Below, piece by piece: positions 9,455 to 18,873 of a DNA stretch of 64,000 bases. Positions within the stretch are counted from its first letter, which is position 1. Every line of letters begins with the position of its first letter. The position numbers and the translations under genes are program-made. Location: contig NZ_FNFH01000002.1 of NCBI RefSeq assembly GCF_900100355.1, forward strand, positions 722,127-786,126, read 5' to 3'. The stretch comes from Microbulbifer yueqingensis. GTDB taxonomy: Bacteria; Pseudomonadota; Gammaproteobacteria; Pseudomonadales; Cellvibrionaceae. The notes under the pieces are model-generated. The model made no database searches. It was not told the DNA's origin and saw only the letters and a program-made list of their open reading frames with translations.

Positions 9455-10333
9455 ATGCCGTTACTGATTTTCGTCACCCTGCTGTGGGCCTTTTCCTTCA
9501 GCCTGATCGGGGTCTACCTGGCAGGTTCGGTGGACAGCTATTTTGCCGTATTTACGCGTGTCCTCCTGGCCGCCCTGCTGTTCCTGCCGCTGCTGCGCTG
9601 GCGCGCCTGTAGTCCCCGCACCGCGCTGGCACTGATGGCGATCGGTGCCGTGCAGCTGGGGGCGATGTACCTGTTCTACTACCAGTCGTTCCTGCTGCTC
9701 AGCGTGCCGGAGGTACTGCTGTTCACCATCTTCACCCCCCTGTATATCACGCTGCTGTATGACCTGCTGGAGCGGCGCTTCTCCCCCTGGAACCTGGTTG
9801 TCGCGCTGGTTGCCGTCGCCGGTGCAGCCGTAATCCGCTGGGGCCGGCCGCAGGGGGACTTCTGGCTCGGGTTCCTCGTGGTCCAGGGCGCCAACTTCTG
9901 CTTCGCGCTCGGCCAGGTGGCCTACAAGCAGTTTATGCAACATTCCACGCAGCGGGGGCCTGCGCTGCCGGGCCGGCAGGTATTCGGCTGGTTCTACCTC
10001 GGGGCGCTGCTGGTGGCCACTGGCGCCTGGCTGTGGCTCGGGGAACCGGTATATCCGCAGGGCGCGCTGCAGTGGGGCATACTGCTGTGGCTGGGCCTGG
10101 TCGCCTCGGGCCTCGGCTATTTCCTCTGGAACCGGGGTGCCACGCAGGTATCGGCCGGTACCCTTGCGGCCATGAACAATGCGCTGATCCCGGCGGGACT
10201 GCTGGTGAATCTGTTAATCTGGAACCGTGACGCCGACCTCGGGCGGCTGGCGCTGGGTGGACTGGTGATTGTCGCAGCCGTGTTGCTGAACGAGTGGCGC
10301 CTGCGGCGGCCGCAGCCGGCACTGGCGCGGTGA
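9455..10333 (+). CDS. EamA/DMT superfamily transporter
   Basis: Inner-membrane drug/metabolite transporter with about ten hydrophobic helices in two EamA repeats, 292 residues from the chosen start. The ATG at 9455 begins MPLLIFVTLLWAFSFSLIG, which places the first helix at the N-terminus as usual for this family; the open frame extends upstream but would overlap the divergent DUF6314-like gene. No Shine-Dalgarno is visible before this ATG, so it may be weakly or leaderlessly translated. The substrate cannot be predicted; relatives export amino acids, amines or carboxylates. Confidence 0.85.
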   Translation: MPLLIFVTLLWAFSFSLIGVYLAGSVDSYFAVFTRVLLAALLFLPLLRWRACSPRTALALMAIGAVQLGAMYLFYYQSFLLLSVPEVLLFTIFTPLYITLLYDLLERRFSPWNLVVALVAVAGAAVIRWGRPQGDFWLGFLVVQGANFCFALGQVAYKQFMQHSTQRGPALPGRQVFGWFYLGALLVATGAWLWLGEPVYPQGALQWGILLWLGLVASGLGYFLWNRGATQVSAGTLAAMNNALIPAGLLVNLLIWNRDADLGRLALGGLVIVAAVLLNEWRLRRPQPALAR

Positions 10334-10373
10334 CAGGGTAACGACCGGCATCGGTCAATTTCAGGAGCAGGTT

Positions 10374-11534
10374 ATGGATAACGCGATACCGGGTCTCAGG
10401 CAGCAGCTCAGGCAGCTGGTGGCTATCCCCAGCGTCAGCGCCACCGACCCGAAGCTGGACATGGGCAACCGCGCGGTGGTGGAACTGCTGGGCGAGTGGC
10501 TCGAGGTGCTGGGTTTCGACGTGGAGCTGATGCCGCTACCGGGCCAGCCGCACAAGGCGAACATGATCGCCACCCTCAGCAGCGGTGGCCCGGCCGACGG
10601 TGGCCTGGTGCTGGCCGGCCATACAGACACGGTGCCCTACGACGAGGGGCGCTGGCAATCTGACCCTTTCAAGCTGGAGGAGCGCGACAACCGCTGGTAC
10701 GGCCTCGGCAGCACCGACATGAAAGGCTTCTTTCCGCTCGCCATCGAGGCGGCCCGCGCCGTCGCCGGCAAGCCCCTGCAGCAGCCGCTGATCATCCTGG
10801 CCACCGCCGACGAGGAGACCTCCATGGCGGGCGCCCGCGCCCTGGTGGAGGCGGGGCGGCCGCGCGGCCGGTTTGCGGTGGTGGGCGAGCCCACCGGACT
10901 CAGGCCGGTACGTATGCACAAGGGCATGATGATGGAGGCGGTGCGTATCACCGGCCGCTCCGGCCACTCGTCCAACCCGGCCCTTGGCGCCAGTGCGCTG
11001 GAAGCGATGCACGGGGCAATCGGTGAACTGCTGGCGCTGCGCAGCGAATGGCAGCAGCGCTATAACAACCCGGGTTTCGCGGTACCGGTGCCCACCATGA
11101 ACCTCGGCTGTATCCACGGCGGCGATAACCCCAACCGCATCTGCGGCTTCACAGAGTTGCAGTTCGATGTGCGCCCGCTACCGGGCATGGCACTGGACGA
11201 GCTGCGCGGGGAGCTGGAACAGCACCTGCAGCAGAGCGTGCACGGGGAGGGATTGCGGCTCGACTACGGGCCGCTCTTCGAAGGGGTGGAAGCCTTCGAG
11301 CAGCCAGCCACCTCGGAACTGGTGGAAGCCGCGGAGAAGCTCACCGGGCACACTGCGGGCAGCGTAGCTTTCGCCACCGAGGCGCCGTTCTTCAAGAGCA
11401 TGGGTATGGACACTATCGTCCTGGGGCCGGGCGATATCGACCAGGCCCACCAGCCGGACGAATACCTGGGGCTGGACCGCATAGAGCCGATGCTCGATGT
11501 ACTCCGGGGGCTGATCGCCCGCTTCTGCCTGTGA
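10374..11534 (+). CDS. argE: Acetylornithine deacetylase
   Basis: Zinc metallopeptidase of the M20/ArgE-DapE family converting N-acetylornithine to ornithine and acetate in arginine synthesis. 386 residues, close to E. coli ArgE (383). Metal and catalytic motifs are present: LAGHTDTVPYD, GLGSTDMKGFF, TADEETSMAGA (catalytic Glu in the EE pair), VGEPTG, and a late ATEAPFF segment. ATG preceded by CAGGAG. The next gene is argA, and the two probably form an arginine operon as in Pseudomonas. Confidence 0.93.
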   Translation: MDNAIPGLRQQLRQLVAIPSVSATDPKLDMGNRAVVELLGEWLEVLGFDVELMPLPGQPHKANMIATLSSGGPADGGLVLAGHTDTVPYDEGRWQSDPFKLEERDNRWYGLGSTDMKGFFPLAIEAARAVAGKPLQQPLIILATADEETSMAGARALVEAGRPRGRFAVVGEPTGLRPVRMHKGMMMEAVRITGRSGHSSNPALGASALEAMHGAIGELLALRSEWQQRYNNPGFAVPVPTMNLGCIHGGDNPNRICGFTELQFDVRPLPGMALDELRGELEQHLQQSVHGEGLRLDYGPLFEGVEAFEQPATSELVEAAEKLTGHTAGSVAFATEAPFFKSMGMDTIVLGPGDIDQAHQPDEYLGLDRIEPMLDVLRGLIARFCL

Positions 11535-11594
11535 TCAGCTGTCCCGAAATGCGGTATATTGCGCCCAAACCCGCGACCACACGGACGTCCACTC

Positions 11595-12914
11595 GTGAGC
11601 GAAGATAACACCTCCCTCAACTGGTTCCGCCACGCCGCGCCCTATATCAATGATCTGCGCGGGCGCACGCTGGTGATCGCCATACCCGGGGACGGCCTCC
11701 AGCACGCGAATTTCCGCAACCTGGTCCACGACCTGGCCCTGCTTGCGAGCCTGGGTATCCGGCTGGTGGTGGTGCACGGCGCCCGGCCGCAGGTCAACCA
11801 CGCCCTGCAGGAGCAGGGTATCGAGAACCGCTTTCACGGCAACACACGCATTACCGACCGGGAAACCCTCGAGATCATCAAGGCGGCGGTGGGCAAGCTG
11901 CGCTTCGACATAGAGGCGGCTTTCTCCCAGGGCTTGCCGGACTCACCCATGGCCCGCTCCTCGCTCAAGGTAATCTCCGGCAACCTGGTGACGGCCCGCC
12001 CGATCGGTGTGCTAGACGGCGTCGACCTGCGCTGGACCGGACGCGTGCGGCGGATGGAAGTGAGCACCATCAACCACTCACTGGAGCAGGGTGCACTGGT
12101 GCTGCTGTCCCCGCTCGGCACATCGCTTACCGGTGAGCAGTTCAACCTGAACTATCTCGACCTGGCCGCCGAGGCGGCGCGGGCACTCGATGCAGAAAAG
12201 CTCGTGCTGTTCCGGGAGCAGCCGCAACTGCTGATCGACGGCGGCCCGGTGCGGGAGCTGAGCATCCTGCAGGCAGAGCAGGCGGCGCAACAGGTAGAGA
12301 GCGAGTCCCTGCGCTGCGCGATCAACGCCTGTAACGCCGGCACCCCGCGCACCCACCTGCTGAGTTACGCCGACGACGGCGCGCTGGTGCAGGAGCTGTT
12401 CCGGCGCGAGGGCACCGGCACCATGATCTACCGCGACAGCTACGAGGTGATCCGCCGTGCCCGCATCGCCGACGTGGGTGGCATCCTCGGGCTGATCCGC
12501 CCCCTGGAGAAACAGGGCATCCTGGTCAGGCGCTCGCGGGAAAAGCTCGAGGCGGAGATCGACCACTTCACCCTGGCTGAAGTCGACGGCACCGCGGTGG
12601 CCTGCGCGGCCCTCTATCCAATCGACGACAAACAGGGGAAAACGGTGGCCGCCGAGCTGGCCTGCGTGGCGATTCACCCGGATTTCCGCGGGGGTGGCCG
12701 CGGGGCCAAACTGCTACATCACCTGGAGCGGCAGGCGCGTGCCCTCGGCATCGACGAACTCTACGTCCTTACCACCCAGGCGGAGCACTGGTTCATCGAG
12801 CAGGGCTTCCGCCAGGTCGCGGTGGAGGAGTTGCCCGCTGCACGCCAGTCGCTCTACAACATCCAGCGCAATTCACGCGTACTGCGCAAGGCGCTAGGCG
12901 CGCAACAGGCCTAA
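11595..12914 (+). CDS. argA: N-acetylglutamate synthase
   Basis: First committed enzyme of arginine synthesis (acetyl-CoA + glutamate). An N-terminal amino-acid-kinase-like domain (VVVHGARPQVN near residue 60; allosteric arginine site in the family) is followed by a C-terminal GNAT domain (ACVAIHPDFRGGGRGAKLL). Starting at GTG 11595 gives 439 residues, matching E. coli ArgA (443); a TTG at 11559 would add twelve unconserved residues. Lies 60 bases after argE on the same strand. A possible -10 (TATATT) lies at 11555-11560 in the gap, so it may also have its own promoter. No clear ArgR box was seen. Confidence 0.93.
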   Translation: MSEDNTSLNWFRHAAPYINDLRGRTLVIAIPGDGLQHANFRNLVHDLALLASLGIRLVVVHGARPQVNHALQEQGIENRFHGNTRITDRETLEIIKAAVGKLRFDIEAAFSQGLPDSPMARSSLKVISGNLVTARPIGVLDGVDLRWTGRVRRMEVSTINHSLEQGALVLLSPLGTSLTGEQFNLNYLDLAAEAARALDAEKLVLFREQPQLLIDGGPVRELSILQAEQAAQQVESESLRCAINACNAGTPRTHLLSYADDGALVQELFRREGTGTMIYRDSYEVIRRARIADVGGILGLIRPLEKQGILVRRSREKLEAEIDHFTLAEVDGTAVACAALYPIDDKQGKTVAAELACVAIHPDFRGGGRGAKLLHHLERQARALGIDELYVLTTQAEHWFIEQGFRQVAVEELPAARQSLYNIQRNSRVLRKALGAQQA

Positions 12915-13049
12915 CAGTCAGCCGCATATTGAGAAACGTGCATCCTAATTTAATCCTTACAGACTGCCGGCCGCGAAAAGCCATCCCGAATCCGGCTGTT
13001 TTTTGTTAAGCTGTCGCTCCATTACTTCAGGACAGTCGGACGCAGTTTT

Positions 13050-14885
13050 ATGCCAGAGTACCGCTCACGCACCTCCACCGCCGGCCGCAATATGGCGGGC
13101 GCCCGGGCCCTGTGGCGGGCCACGGGAATGAAGGACGACGATTTCCACAAACCGATCATCGCGGTGGCCAATTCCTTTACCCAGTTTGTCCCCGGCCACG
13201 TGCACCTGAAGGATATGGGCCAGCTCGTGGCCCGCGAGATCGAGCGCGCCGGGGGCGTGGCCAAGGAGTTCAATACCATCGCGGTGGATGACGGCATCGC
13301 CATGGGCCACGACGGCATGCTCTATAGCCTGCCGAGCCGGGAGATCATCGCCGACTCTGTCGAGTACATGGCCAATGCCCACTGCGCCGATGCGCTGGTG
13401 TGCATCTCCAATTGTGACAAGATCACGCCGGGGATGCTGATGGCAGCCATGCGCCTGAACATCCCGGCGATCTTCGTGTCCGGCGGCCCCATGGAGGCCG
13501 GCAAGACCAAGCTCGCCGAACACAAGCTGGACCTGGTGGACGCCATGGTGATCGCCGCCACCGATGATGCCTCCGACGAGATGGTAGAGGAGTATGAGCG
13601 CTCCGCCTGCCCCACCTGCGGCTCCTGTTCCGGCATGTTCACAGCCAACTCCATGAACTGCCTCACCGAGGCCCTTGGCCTGTCCCTCCCCGGCAACGGC
13701 ACCATGCTTGCCACCCATGCCGACCGCGAGCAGCTGTTCCTGCGTGCCGGCCGGGAGATTGTCAGCCTGGCCAAGCGCTGGTACGAGGGCGATGATGAGC
13801 GTGCGCTGCCGCGCACCATTGCCAACCGCGAAGCCTTTGCCAATGCCATGGCGCTGGACATAGCAATGGGGGGGTCGACAAATACCATCCTGCACCTGCT
13901 GGCCGCAGCGCAGGAGGGCGAGATCGCCTTCGACCTCGCGGACATCGACGAGCTTTCCCGCCGAATCCCACAGCTGTGCAAGGTGGCGCCCAATACGCAG
14001 AAATACCATATCGAGGACGTGCACCGCGCCGGCGGGGTCATGGCAATTCTCGGCGAGCTCGAGGCGGCGGGCCTGATCGACGCCTCCCTGCCGACCGTGC
14101 ACAGCAACAGCCTGGCGGAGGCACTGCAGCAGTGGGATATTCGCCGCACCGATGCGCCGGAGGTACACAAGTTCTTCCGCGCGGGCCCCGCCGGGATTCC
14201 CACACAGACCGCATTCAGCCAGGATTGCCGCTGGTCATCCCTGGACGGCGACCGCGCCAACGGCTGTATCCGCTCGATAGAGCATGCCTATTCCAGCGAG
14301 GGCGGCCTGGCGGTGCTGTTCGGCAACCTGGCCCCCAATGGCTGCGTGGTGAAGACCTCCGGCGTGGAGGAAGAGCTGTGGCGCTTTGAGGGCCCCGCAC
14401 ACATCGTCGAGAGCCAGGAGGCCGCGGTGCAGCACATTCTCGAGGGGAAGGTGCAGGAGGGCGAGGCGGTCATCGTGCGCTACGAGGGCCCCAAGGGCGG
14501 TCCCGGCATGCAGGAAATGCTCTACCCCACCAGTTACCTGAAGTCGAAAGGCCTGGGCCAGTCATGCGCGCTGATTACCGACGGCCGCTTCTCTGGTGGC
14601 ACCTCGGGCCTGTCTATCGGCCACGTCTCCCCGGAAGCGGCCGCCGGGGGCAACATCGGGCTGGTCAGGGACGGCGACCCGATACGGATCGATATCCCCG
14701 CGCGCACCATCGAGGTGGGCATCAGTAACGAGGAGCTAGAGCAGCGGCGCCAGGCGATGAATGCCCGCGGCAAAGACGCCTGGCAACCGGCCGAGCAGCG
14801 CCCGCGCAAGGTCAGTCGGGCGCTCAAGGCCTATGCGCTGCTGGCCACCAGCGCCGATCGTGGCGCGGTGCGGGAAATCGACTGA
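13050..14885 (+). CDS. ilvD: Dihydroxy-acid dehydratase
   Basis: Iron-sulfur enzyme of branched-chain amino acid synthesis, making 2-keto-isovalerate or 2-keto-3-methylvalerate. 611 residues against 616 in E. coli. Cluster and active-site motifs: [12 protein letters not shown] near 122 and [19 protein letters not shown] near 195, followed by the GNGT loop and the C-terminal [20 protein letters not shown]. It is preceded by a 135-base gap and so is probably transcribed from its own promoter. It lies on the opposite strand from ilvE 12 kb away. Confidence 0.97.
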   Translation: MPEYRSRTSTAGRNMAGARALWRATGMKDDDFHKPIIAVANSFTQFVPGHVHLKDMGQLVAREIERAGGVAKEFNTIAVDDGIAMGHDGMLYSLPSREIIADSVEYMANAHCADALVCISNCDKITPGMLMAAMRLNIPAIFVSGGPMEAGKTKLAEHKLDLVDAMVIAATDDASDEMVEEYERSACPTCGSCSGMFTANSMNCLTEALGLSLPGNGTMLATHADREQLFLRAGREIVSLAKRWYEGDDERALPRTIANREAFANAMALDIAMGGSTNTILHLLAAAQEGEIAFDLADIDELSRRIPQLCKVAPNTQKYHIEDVHRAGGVMAILGELEAAGLIDASLPTVHSNSLAEALQQWDIRRTDAPEVHKFFRAGPAGIPTQTAFSQDCRWSSLDGDRANGCIRSIEHAYSSEGGLAVLFGNLAPNGCVVKTSGVEEELWRFEGPAHIVESQEAAVQHILEGKVQEGEAVIVRYEGPKGGPGMQEMLYPTSYLKSKGLGQSCALITDGRFSGGTSGLSIGHVSPEAAAGGNIGLVRDGDPIRIDIPARTIEVGISNEELEQRRQAMNARGKDAWQPAEQRPRKVSRALKAYALLATSADRGAVREID

Positions 14886-14913
14886 ACCCCCACCACTACT
14901 GCACCTCCCAAGC

Positions 14914-14942
14914 GCCAGGGGGCGGGCTCATCGCCCCCTGGC
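14914..14942. terminator. Stem-loop between convergent ilvD and tonB, probable terminator
   Basis: An 11-bp perfect stem (GCCAGGGGGCG / CGCCCCCTGGC) around a seven-base loop fills most of the 65-base space between the convergent gene ends. It lacks a T-tract on either strand, so intrinsic termination may be weak; the position still argues for a transcript-end structure. Confidence 0.6.
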
Positions 14943-14950
14943 ATTCCCGT

Positions 14951-15598
14951 CTAATCAGCCAGCCGGAATGAGATCCGGTTGCGCACCCCGTGGCGTTTCA
15001 CCGGCCGGCCGTCGTCCATCGACGGCTGGTACTTGAAACGACTTACCGCGCTCAGGGCCGCGCGATCAAATACCCTGGTTTCATTGCCGGCACTGTCGAA
15101 TCCCGCCACCACGCGCGGCGCCATTACCCTGCCTGTTTCACTGATGGTGAACTCCACTACTACATAACCCTCCAGCCCGCGCCGCAGTGCCGCCGAGGGG
15201 TAGCTCGGGGCCGGCTTGTAAAGGGGGACAGGATCACGATTGATGGCCACCGGGCCGCCCCGGTCGAACCCCGGGCCGGGCGGTGCGGGCAGCGTGGTGA
15301 GCCTGGTCGGGTCCACGGCCCGCTCGATGGTGCTGACCGGCGGCTGCGCGGGGGGCAGCTCCGGGCGCACAGGCCGCCGATCGATGTTCTCGGTGGGCTT
15401 CATCTCCGGGATGTGTATGGGCCGGACAGGGATCGGCTCGGGTTCCGCCGCAGCCTGATAACTGGTGGCAATCAGCCGGCTCATGGCGAACAGCAGCAGC
15501 AGGGTGACCAGGGCTGCGAGCGCCAGGCTGCGAACCGGGGGGTCCAGAGGAAGGAAAGAATAAAAAATGCGCGATTCGACTGAACAAGCTCTATCCAT
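14951..15598 (-). CDS. TonB family energy transducer, orphan copy
   Basis: 215-residue inner-membrane protein: one hydrophobic segment (LALAALVTLLLLFAMS, about residues 24-40), a Pro-rich periplasmic linker, and a TonB C-terminal domain beginning YPSAALRRGLEGYVVVEF and ending KYQPSMDDGRPV...RISFRLAD. The start at 15598 is fixed by AAGGAG seven bases upstream (15606-15611); the open frame continues but without a ribosome site. It carries the inverted order typical of short TonB2-type proteins rather than the long E. coli TonB. It has its own promoter and is separated from the following TonB operon by a terminator. Its outer-membrane partners are not in the window. Confidence 0.88.
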   Translation of the reverse strand: MDRACSVESRIFYSFLPLDPPVRSLALAALVTLLLLFAMSRLIATSYQAAAEPEPIPVRPIHIPEMKPTENIDRRPVRPELPPAQPPVSTIERAVDPTRLTTLPAPPGPGFDRGGPVAINRDPVPLYKPAPSYPSAALRRGLEGYVVVEFTISETGRVMAPRVVAGFDSAGNETRVFDRAALSAVSRFKYQPSMDDGRPVKRHGVRNRISFRLAD

Positions 15599-15678
15599 AA
15601 CACCACTCCTTATTATTCTGGTGTCTTTCAAGGTCCGGCACTGGGGCCGGCGATGGAAAAGCTGATCAGCTGTATACA

Positions 15679-15706
15679 CTTATAGCGCATTCGGTCACAA
15701 ATGCAA
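15679..15706 (-). promoter_or_regulatory. Probable sigma-70 promoter of the orphan tonB
   Basis: Read on the minus strand: TTGCAT (-35, 15701-15706), 16 bases, TATAAG (-10, 15679-15684). About 80 bases upstream of the tonB ATG. A perfect 12-base palindrome AGCTGATCAGCT lies just downstream at 15660-15671, where a repressor could bind. No classical Fur box was seen. Confidence 0.55.
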
Positions 15707-15770
15707 ACTATTCACATTCCCAAAGGCCACACATGGAAGGCGGCCAAGCTTACATATAGACGCCAGGAAA

Positions 15771-15801
15771 GAAAAAAGGCCGCACATTCCTGTGCGGCCT
15801 T
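15771..15801 (-). terminator. Rho-independent terminator of the TonB2-type operon
   Basis: An 11-bp perfect stem (AAGGCCGCACA / TGTGCGGCCTT) with a TTCC loop, followed on the minus strand by a T-tract (complement of the A run 15772-15777). Lies 24 bases beyond the stop of the TPR gene. Confidence 0.92.
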
Positions 15802-15824
15802 CATCGTGGATGCAGTGACAAGCG

Positions 15825-17162
15825 TTAGATTGCCAGCTGCTCCTCGCGCGCTTTTTCCTTCTCCACGAAGGTGATCCACTGTTCGGCGAACTTCTTGGAA
15901 CGATCGTCCTTCAGTGCCTTCTTGAACTGCTTCAGCGCCTCATCGTACTTCTTCAGGTTGGTATTCGCCATCCCCAGCACGATGTAGAGCTGGTCCGCAC
16001 GCTTGAGCCCACCTTTCTGCAGGGCCTTGCTGCCCATGCTTACGGCTTTCTCGTTCTTGTCCAGGTCCAGGTAGATGCCCGCCAGGCGCGAGTAGAGCTC
16101 ACCCTTATCAGACAGCTTGGCTGCGGCCTCCAGCTCGGGAATCGACTTCTGCAGTTCCTGGGCCATCTGGTAGGCCTGGGCCAGGGTCTCCAGGTTCTTG
16201 GAGGTACGCTCGATCTTCTTATCGTCGATGCCCTTCTTGATCACCTTGGCACCCTTGTAGGGCATCTCGTGACCCATGAAGAGATAGGCCATATTCAACA
16301 GCTCTTTCTCTTTCTGCAGGGCGCCGGCGATGTAGGCCGCCTCCATCATATGGAGCTGGTCTTTCTCGCGCTTGAGCTCGCCGTACATACCCGCCAGCTG
16401 CTTGTAGTAATCCCCTTTCGGGTAATACTTCACCAGCTTCTCCAGGATCTGCGTCACCTTCTTGTAATCGTTCTTCTCGAAATACAGGTAACGCTGCAGG
16501 CTCAACCAGTTTTCCTTGGGGATCTTGCCCTCTTTCTCATACATGGACACCGCACGGTTGATGTCCTGGAGAGCCTTGGCCTCATTACCCATCTGGTAGA
16601 AGATCTGGCCACGCAGGGCGTAATCCTCGGCACCGACCTTGTCGGAGGCCTTGAACCACTTGTTCAGGTAATTCAGGGCGTTCTGGAAATCCTCGGTAAC
16701 AAAGTACAGCTGGGAGATGGTCTTCAGCGTATTCAGCTCGACACCGACCGGGATATTCTCGACACCCTGCGCCAATACCTGCTTGTAGGCATTGATGGCA
16801 TCCCTGTAACGCTCCATGCTGTAGTAAACGAAACCGTAGAAAAAGTACATCTGCGCGGTTTCGTACGCGTTGTACTTGGATTTCCCGGCTTCCATTTCGC
16901 GCAGAGCCTGCAGGGCAGCCGGCCAGTTCTGCGCGTCGGCCTCTTCCTGGACCTTGCCCAGCTTCTTGAACACGTTTTCCCGCATTGCCGGGACCTTACG
17001 CGTCTTCTGCTCGCTCTGCGCCTCGGCCTGGGCAAAGGGCGCGGATACGCCCACTGCCTCAAGCACGGTCACGCTCACCGCGGGTGCCATTACCAGGGGC
17101 AGCGCCACGGACGTGCGCAAGACGAACTTGGACAAACCTTTCGTCATGGTCGTCAACTTCAT
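15825..17162 (-). CDS. Periplasmic TPR protein of the TonB2-type operon
   Basis: 445 residues: a signal peptide (hydrophobic stretch about 15-45, with AFAQA as a likely cleavage area), then tetratricopeptide-like helical repeats through the whole chain (for example YFFYGFVYYSMERYRDAINAY and the Lys-rich repeat near the C-terminus). Last gene of the six-gene operon, 11 bases after tonB, before a strong terminator. In Shewanella and Vibrio, TPR proteins sit at the same place in TonB2 loci and are thought to assist TonB-dependent uptake from the periplasm. It probably scaffolds the TonB-ExbBD-TtpC complex; that is inference. Lysine-rich composition differs from the Arg-rich neighbours outside the operon. 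Confidence 0.85.
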   Translation of the reverse strand: MKLTTMTKGLSKFVLRTSVALPLVMAPAVSVTVLEAVGVSAPFAQAEAQSEQKTRKVPAMRENVFKKLGKVQEEADAQNWPAALQALREMEAGKSKYNAYETAQMYFFYGFVYYSMERYRDAINAYKQVLAQGVENIPVGVELNTLKTISQLYFVTEDFQNALNYLNKWFKASDKVGAEDYALRGQIFYQMGNEAKALQDINRAVSMYEKEGKIPKENWLSLQRYLYFEKNDYKKVTQILEKLVKYYPKGDYYKQLAGMYGELKREKDQLHMMEAAYIAGALQKEKELLNMAYLFMGHEMPYKGAKVIKKGIDDKKIERTSKNLETLAQAYQMAQELQKSIPELEAAAKLSDKGELYSRLAGIYLDLDKNEKAVSMGSKALQKGGLKRADQLYIVLGMANTNLKKYDEALKQFKKALKDDRSKKFAEQWITFVEKEKAREEQLAI

Positions 17163-17173
17163 AGTGCTTCCCC

Positions 17174-17797
17174 TTAGTTACTGGCCATGTTAAAGCTGAT
17201 CTTGGTGCGAACTCCGGGCACCTCGATCGGCTCACCATCGACCACGCGCGGCTTGTACTTGTACTTCAGCGCAGACTTCACCGCAGCGCGGTTGAAGATG
17301 GTGGTGGGATTACCGTCGGCGGTAAACGCCTCGATCACCTTGGCATCACGTACAGAGCCGTTCTTGGTTACGGTGTATTCGACGATGGCGTAGCCTTCGA
17401 TACCACGCTGCAGCGCGCGGCGCGGGTACTGGGGGGCCACCTTCACGATCGGCAGGTAGTCGCCCTCACTGGCGAAGCCGCCGATACCGCCCATCTTCAG
17501 GTCTGCACTCGCACGCGGCGCGGACATGTTGAGGGCGTTATCCATGTTGGGATCGTCGAACTCAGGCTCCGGCATATCCGGCGGCGGGGTCTCCGGCTCG
17601 TCGGGTTTGTCCGGTTTGCTGGTGTCGTACTGGGTTTCGATCTTCTGCTCCGGCATCACGACATCCGCAATCTTGATCTGCTCCTCCTCTTCAGGAGCGC
17701 CAAGGTTTGCTTCAATCAGCGCATGCATGGTGAAGATCAGGCCAAAGGTGGTGGCGACCGCCAACACACCGGCCCCTAATAATCTTACCGGATTCAT
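17174..17797 (-). CDS. tonB2: TonB2-type energy transducer
   Basis: 207 residues: an N-terminal anchor (LLGAGVLAVATTFGLIFTMHALI, about 5-28), an acidic and Pro-rich linker (KPDKPDEPETPPPDMPEPEF), and a TonB C-terminal domain (YPRRALQRGIEGYAIVEYTV ... KYKYKPRVVDGEPI). It transmits proton-motive force from ExbB-ExbD to outer-membrane receptors. Starts 5 bases after exbD and is followed 11 bases later by the TPR gene, so translation is likely coupled. The C-terminal domain is recognisably similar to the orphan TonB at 15 kb (for example the ALxRGxEGYxxVE pattern and the final RxKISF/RISF segment), suggesting duplication. Confidence 0.92.
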   Translation of the reverse strand: MNPVRLLGAGVLAVATTFGLIFTMHALIEANLGAPEEEEQIKIADVVMPEQKIETQYDTSKPDKPDEPETPPPDMPEPEFDDPNMDNALNMSAPRASADLKMGGIGGFASEGDYLPIVKVAPQYPRRALQRGIEGYAIVEYTVTKNGSVRDAKVIEAFTADGNPTTIFNRAAVKSALKYKYKPRVVDGEPIEVPGVRTKISFNMASN

Positions 17798-17802
17798 AGC
17801 TG

Positions 17803-18204
17803 TTAACTCTTTTCTGTCGCGACCGAAACTTTTTCGATACCGATCTTCCTGGCAGCATCTGCAATCAGGGCAACCTTCTCGATACTTGCCTTCTTATCGG
17901 GCTGAATCACCAACCACCCCTTGGGGTTTTCGGCATAGAGACGCTCGAGGGTGACCTTCACCATGCGATCGTCCACCTGCTCCTTGGCAATCCAGATTTC
18001 GTTGCTTTCGTTGATCGCAACCAGAATAGAGGCAGCTTTGAGTTCAGCGGTTGTCGCTTCCGGCTTGACCACTTCCTCACCCGGCTCCTTGATAAAGGTC
18101 GCGGTGACGATAAAGAAGATCAGCATAATGAACACCACGTCCAGCATGGGCGTGAGGTCAATAGCTCCCTGTTCTTCTTCGGCCGTATTTTGTCTCTTGC
18201 TCAT
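17803..18204 (-). CDS. exbD: ExbD/TolR family proton-channel protein
   Basis: 133-residue inner-membrane protein with a single helix carrying the essential aspartate (IDLTPMLDVVFIMLIFFIVT; the Asp in LDVVF aligns with D25 of E. coli ExbD) and a periplasmic domain. I start at ATG 18204, preceded by GAGAGAG; the open frame extends upstream only to a TTG. It works with ExbB as the motor for TonB. It lies 127 bases downstream of exbB, the only sizeable gap in the operon, and 5 bases before tonB2. Confidence 0.93.
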   Translation of the reverse strand: MSKRQNTAEEEQGAIDLTPMLDVVFIMLIFFIVTATFIKEPGEEVVKPEATTAELKAASILVAINESNEIWIAKEQVDDRMVKVTLERLYAENPKGWLVIQPDKKASIEKVALIADAARKIGIEKVSVATEKS

Positions 18205-18331
18205 AGCAACTCTCTCAGCGAACTTCCTCAACAGGGCCCCGCAGGGACCCCGCGAGAGTTTCTGGCTTGGCTAAACCTTCACAGCAAATAAGCTCGCGCA
18301 CTGGCCTAGCTGCTTTGCCTTTTGTGGTGCC

Positions 18332-18859
18332 TTAGTGATCCATCGTCAGATGGTCTTCCAGCAGCTGGGTTTCGCGCTCCGCCTTACGGGTGAGGTAGGT
18401 GTTGGCGAATACCCCTGACAGGGCAGTAACCATACCCGCCATTGTCGGGATGGTCGCCATGGATACACCACTGGCCATCTGCTTGGCGTCACCACCACCG
18501 GTGATCGCGAGGACCTCGAAGACGTTGATCATGCCCCAGACCGTGCCCAGCAGCCCGAACAGGGGTGCCAGGGCCACGCAGGCCTGGATCATGTCCATAT
18601 TGTCATCGATTTTCCCGGATACCCGTGAAATCAGCGCTTCGCGGATGCGATGGGCATTCCAGGACTTGCGCTCGGCGCGCTCCTCCCACTGGTCCATCGC
18701 ACCCTGGACATCTCCCTTCAGACCTTTGTTGAAGTAGAAGATGCGCTCGAAAATCAGCGTCCACATGAAGAAGGTCAGGCCGGCGATCAGAAACAGTACT
18801 GGCCCGCCCGACGCCATAAAGGCGTTGACGGCGGCCCATGCGTCATTTAATGCGTGCAT
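18332..18859 (-). CDS. exbB: ExbB/TolQ/MotA family proton-channel protein
   Basis: 175-residue inner-membrane protein with three helices: VLFLIAGLTFFMWTLIF near the N-terminus, and two later helices in the conserved MotA/TolQ/ExbB core (ACVALAPLFGLLGTVWGMI ... ATIPTMAGMVTALSGVFA). Forms the pentameric stator with ExbD. The short length is typical of ExbB2 proteins rather than E. coli ExbB (244). It follows ttpC by 14 bases. Confidence 0.93.
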   Translation of the reverse strand: MHALNDAWAAVNAFMASGGPVLFLIAGLTFFMWTLIFERIFYFNKGLKGDVQGAMDQWEERAERKSWNAHRIREALISRVSGKIDDNMDMIQACVALAPLFGLLGTVWGMINVFEVLAITGGGDAKQMASGVSMATIPTMAGMVTALSGVFANTYLTRKAERETQLLEDHLTMDH

Positions 18860-18873
18860 GTTGCCGCCTCCTC

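Noticed and set aside
11532..11542. Shared TGATCAGCTGT sequence at the argE end and at the orphan tonB promoter (15664-15674)
   Set aside because: At argE it overlaps the stop codon and lacks the full palindrome; two partial matches in 64 kb are likely chance.
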